Assembly (NCBI GenBank): GCA_046155605.1
Contig: JBJXFQ010000071.1
Coordinates: 1 to 5,045 of the forward strand
Source of the DNA: JAEUIZ01 sp046155605
GTDB lineage: Bacteria > Planctomycetota > Phycisphaerae > Phycisphaerales > UBA1924
DNA length: 5,045 nucleotides
Direction: 5' to 3'
Numbering within the stretch: position 1 is the stretch's first letter; the number at the start of each line of letters is the position of its first letter. This document shows positions 4,273 to 5,045 of the stretch, one piece after another. The notes under the pieces were generated by a model. It was not told the origin of the DNA, did not search any database, and worked only from the letters and a program-made list of their open reading frames with translations. A program made the translations under genes and the position numbers.

Positions 4273-4959
4273 TCAGCCCTTCGCCGCGGTGAAGAGCCCG
4301 CGGTCGGTCTTGCGGAAGCGGGACTCCCGTCCCTTGGCCGCGATCTCGCGAATTACTGCCGCATACACGCTCGCTTCGGGCGTTTTGCCGCTAGGACTCT
4401 TCCAGAGACCCTTCGCTTCCATCTCGGCCACGAGTTGCTTGCAATTGAGCGGCTCCTTGCTGGCGGCGAGAACCTGCGCCGCCGCGTCGAGCGCGCTGGT
4501 GCGCTTGGGCGTGGCGTCCTTCTTCGTGTCGTCCTTCGCCGGGGCTTTCGCGCGCTGCTTCGCGTCCCTTGTGCTCGCGTCTTTGGCCTGCTTGCCCTTC
4601 GCACCCTTCGGCGGCTTGGGCGAACCAGCCGTCGCAACGACCTCCGCGCCGCTGGCCACCGCTTCGCCCACCTTGGCGTCGGTGGCGTTCGGCGCGACGG
4701 CCTTGGCCTCGGTGGCGACTTCGCTCGTGGCGGCGTTGGTGGCTGCGTTCTTGGCGGCGGTGGCCGGCTTCGCCCCCACCTCCCGCCGCAGCCGCTGGGC
4801 GCTCTTGATGCGGACCGTCCTGCCCGTGGTCGTGTTCGTCGCCACCCACCCCGCGTGCTTGTCGCCGAGCCACTTCTCGGCGGTGATCCGCACCGGCACA
4901 ACCTGCGTCCCGACCTTGGCGCTGTACGTCCCGCCGACCTCGACCTGTTCCTTCTTCAT
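4273..4959 (-). CDS. HARE-HTH domain protein with Lys/Ala-rich linker
   Basis: 228 residues, ATG at 4959, with a good AAGGAG (4971-4966) 6 nt upstream. Three parts are visible. Residues about 5-60 form a small beta-rich module (VGGTYSAKV, VPVRITAEKW, GWVATNTTTGRTVRIKS, QRLRR), which I recall at the front of similar planctomycete mobile-element proteins. Residues about 62-152 are low-complexity Ala/Lys/Thr-rich sequence resembling histone-H1-type tails, probably disordered and DNA-coating. Residues about 154-225 match the HARE-HTH pattern: SALDAAAQVLAASKEPLNCK, LVAEMEAKGLWKSPSGKTP, a VYAAVIREIAAKG helix and the SRFRKTDRGLF wing. HARE-HTH winged helices are known from HB1/ASXL proteins, RNA polymerase delta subunit and restriction systems, and have been proposed to read modified DNA. 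Expected role: DNA-binding or nucleoid-associated regulator. It is co-transcribed with the zinc-ribbon gene and converges on the methyltransferase. Domain call good, function inferred. Confidence 0.85.
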   Translation of the reverse strand: MKKEQVEVGGTYSAKVGTQVVPVRITAEKWLGDKHAGWVATNTTTGRTVRIKSAQRLRREVGAKPATAAKNAATNAATSEVATEAKAVAPNATDAKVGEAVASGAEVVATAGSPKPPKGAKGKQAKDASTRDAKQRAKAPAKDDTKKDATPKRTSALDAAAQVLAASKEPLNCKQLVAEMEAKGLWKSPSGKTPEASVYAAVIREIAAKGRESRFRKTDRGLFTAAKG

Positions 4960-4991
4960 GATCTGCTCCTTCGAATGTGTCTCGTCAAACC

Positions 4992-5010
4992 CCGCCGCAC
5001 GCCGCGGCGG
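4992..5010. repeat. 7-bp GC hairpin upstream of the HARE-HTH gene
   Basis: CCGCCGC (4992-4998) and GCGGCGG (5004-5010) form a perfect stem with loop ACGCC. On the minus strand it precedes the HARE-HTH ribosome-binding site by about 20 nt and is followed by GGGTTTG, only a three-T run. It may end an upstream minus-strand transcript or lie in the 5' leader. No clear -35/-10 pair was found in 4960-5045. Confidence 0.35.
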
Positions 5011-5045
5011 TCAATAACCCCGGGCGCGGTCTCCCGCGACGCCGC

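Noticed and set aside
4289..5017. A 242-residue + strand Ala/Ser/Val-rich frame that looks membrane-like
   Set aside because: It is antisense to the Lys/Ala-rich linker of the HARE-HTH gene; the hydrophobic look comes from complementing Ala/Lys codons. The minus strand has the domain match and the ribosome-binding site.
3883..5045. A + strand frame opening with GTGA overlap to the methyltransferase stop and open to the window end
   Set aside because: Beyond 4111 it is antisense to two well-supported minus-strand genes, codon-aligned with the HARE-HTH gene, where GC-rich codon use removes stops. The product is Arg/Leu-rich without domains. Only the 3883-4111 part could be real, and nothing supports it.

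Overview
This is a GC-rich bacterial window that reads as part of an integrative mobile element (integrated element, temperate phage, or its circular form) from a Planctomycetota-like host. The host call rests on recalled family resemblance: the integrase has an N-terminal 'RLGPVS...' segment, a 'GLRCPSE' box and an 'LFQTLRRS...' box, and the ParB-methyltransferase and the HARE-HTH protein are of types I associate with planctomycete mobile elements. No database search was possible.

Left part (1-1861, + strand): three tightly coupled genes. These are the 3' end of an unidentified ORF (1-165), a 186-residue protein with a TubC-N-like docking domain (162-722), and a tyrosine recombinase (719-1861). 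Both junctions are 4-bp ATGA overlaps, so this is the end of an operon that enters from the left and finishes with the integrase.

Middle (1862-2533): 672 bp with no convincing gene, but it is the most structured part of the window. It holds a 49-nt 3' fragment of a tRNA-Lys(CUU) gene on the minus strand (anticodon arm through discriminator base, no 5' half). Two arrays of GCAC motifs at an exact 10-bp period flank it (2010-2043 and 2270-2313), with an inverted pair of related 9-mers between the left array and the core. A 13-bp inverted copy of the anticodon-arm sequence lies at 1913-1925. I interpret the region as the integrase attachment site: a tRNA-derived core flanked by arm-type binding sites. 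Because the tRNA 5' half is missing and mobile-type genes lie on both sides, the arrangement looks more like attP of a circular form, or a junction between tandem elements, than like attachment next to an intact tRNA gene.

Right part (2534-4959): a + strand ParB-domain/beta-class DNA methyltransferase with its own likely promoter, converging on a two-gene minus-strand operon. That operon encodes a Lys/Ala-rich HARE-HTH protein (228 residues) followed, after 2 nt, by a 52-residue four-cysteine zinc-ribbon protein. The gap between the convergent stops (3887-4111) has a short strong hairpin and no supported gene. The last 86 bp hold the ribosome-binding site of the HARE-HTH gene and another GC hairpin.

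Taken together: an integration module (docking-domain protein plus integrase plus attachment site) sits beside a DNA-modification and DNA-binding module. No restriction endonuclease, excisionase or replication gene is visible in these 5 kb.
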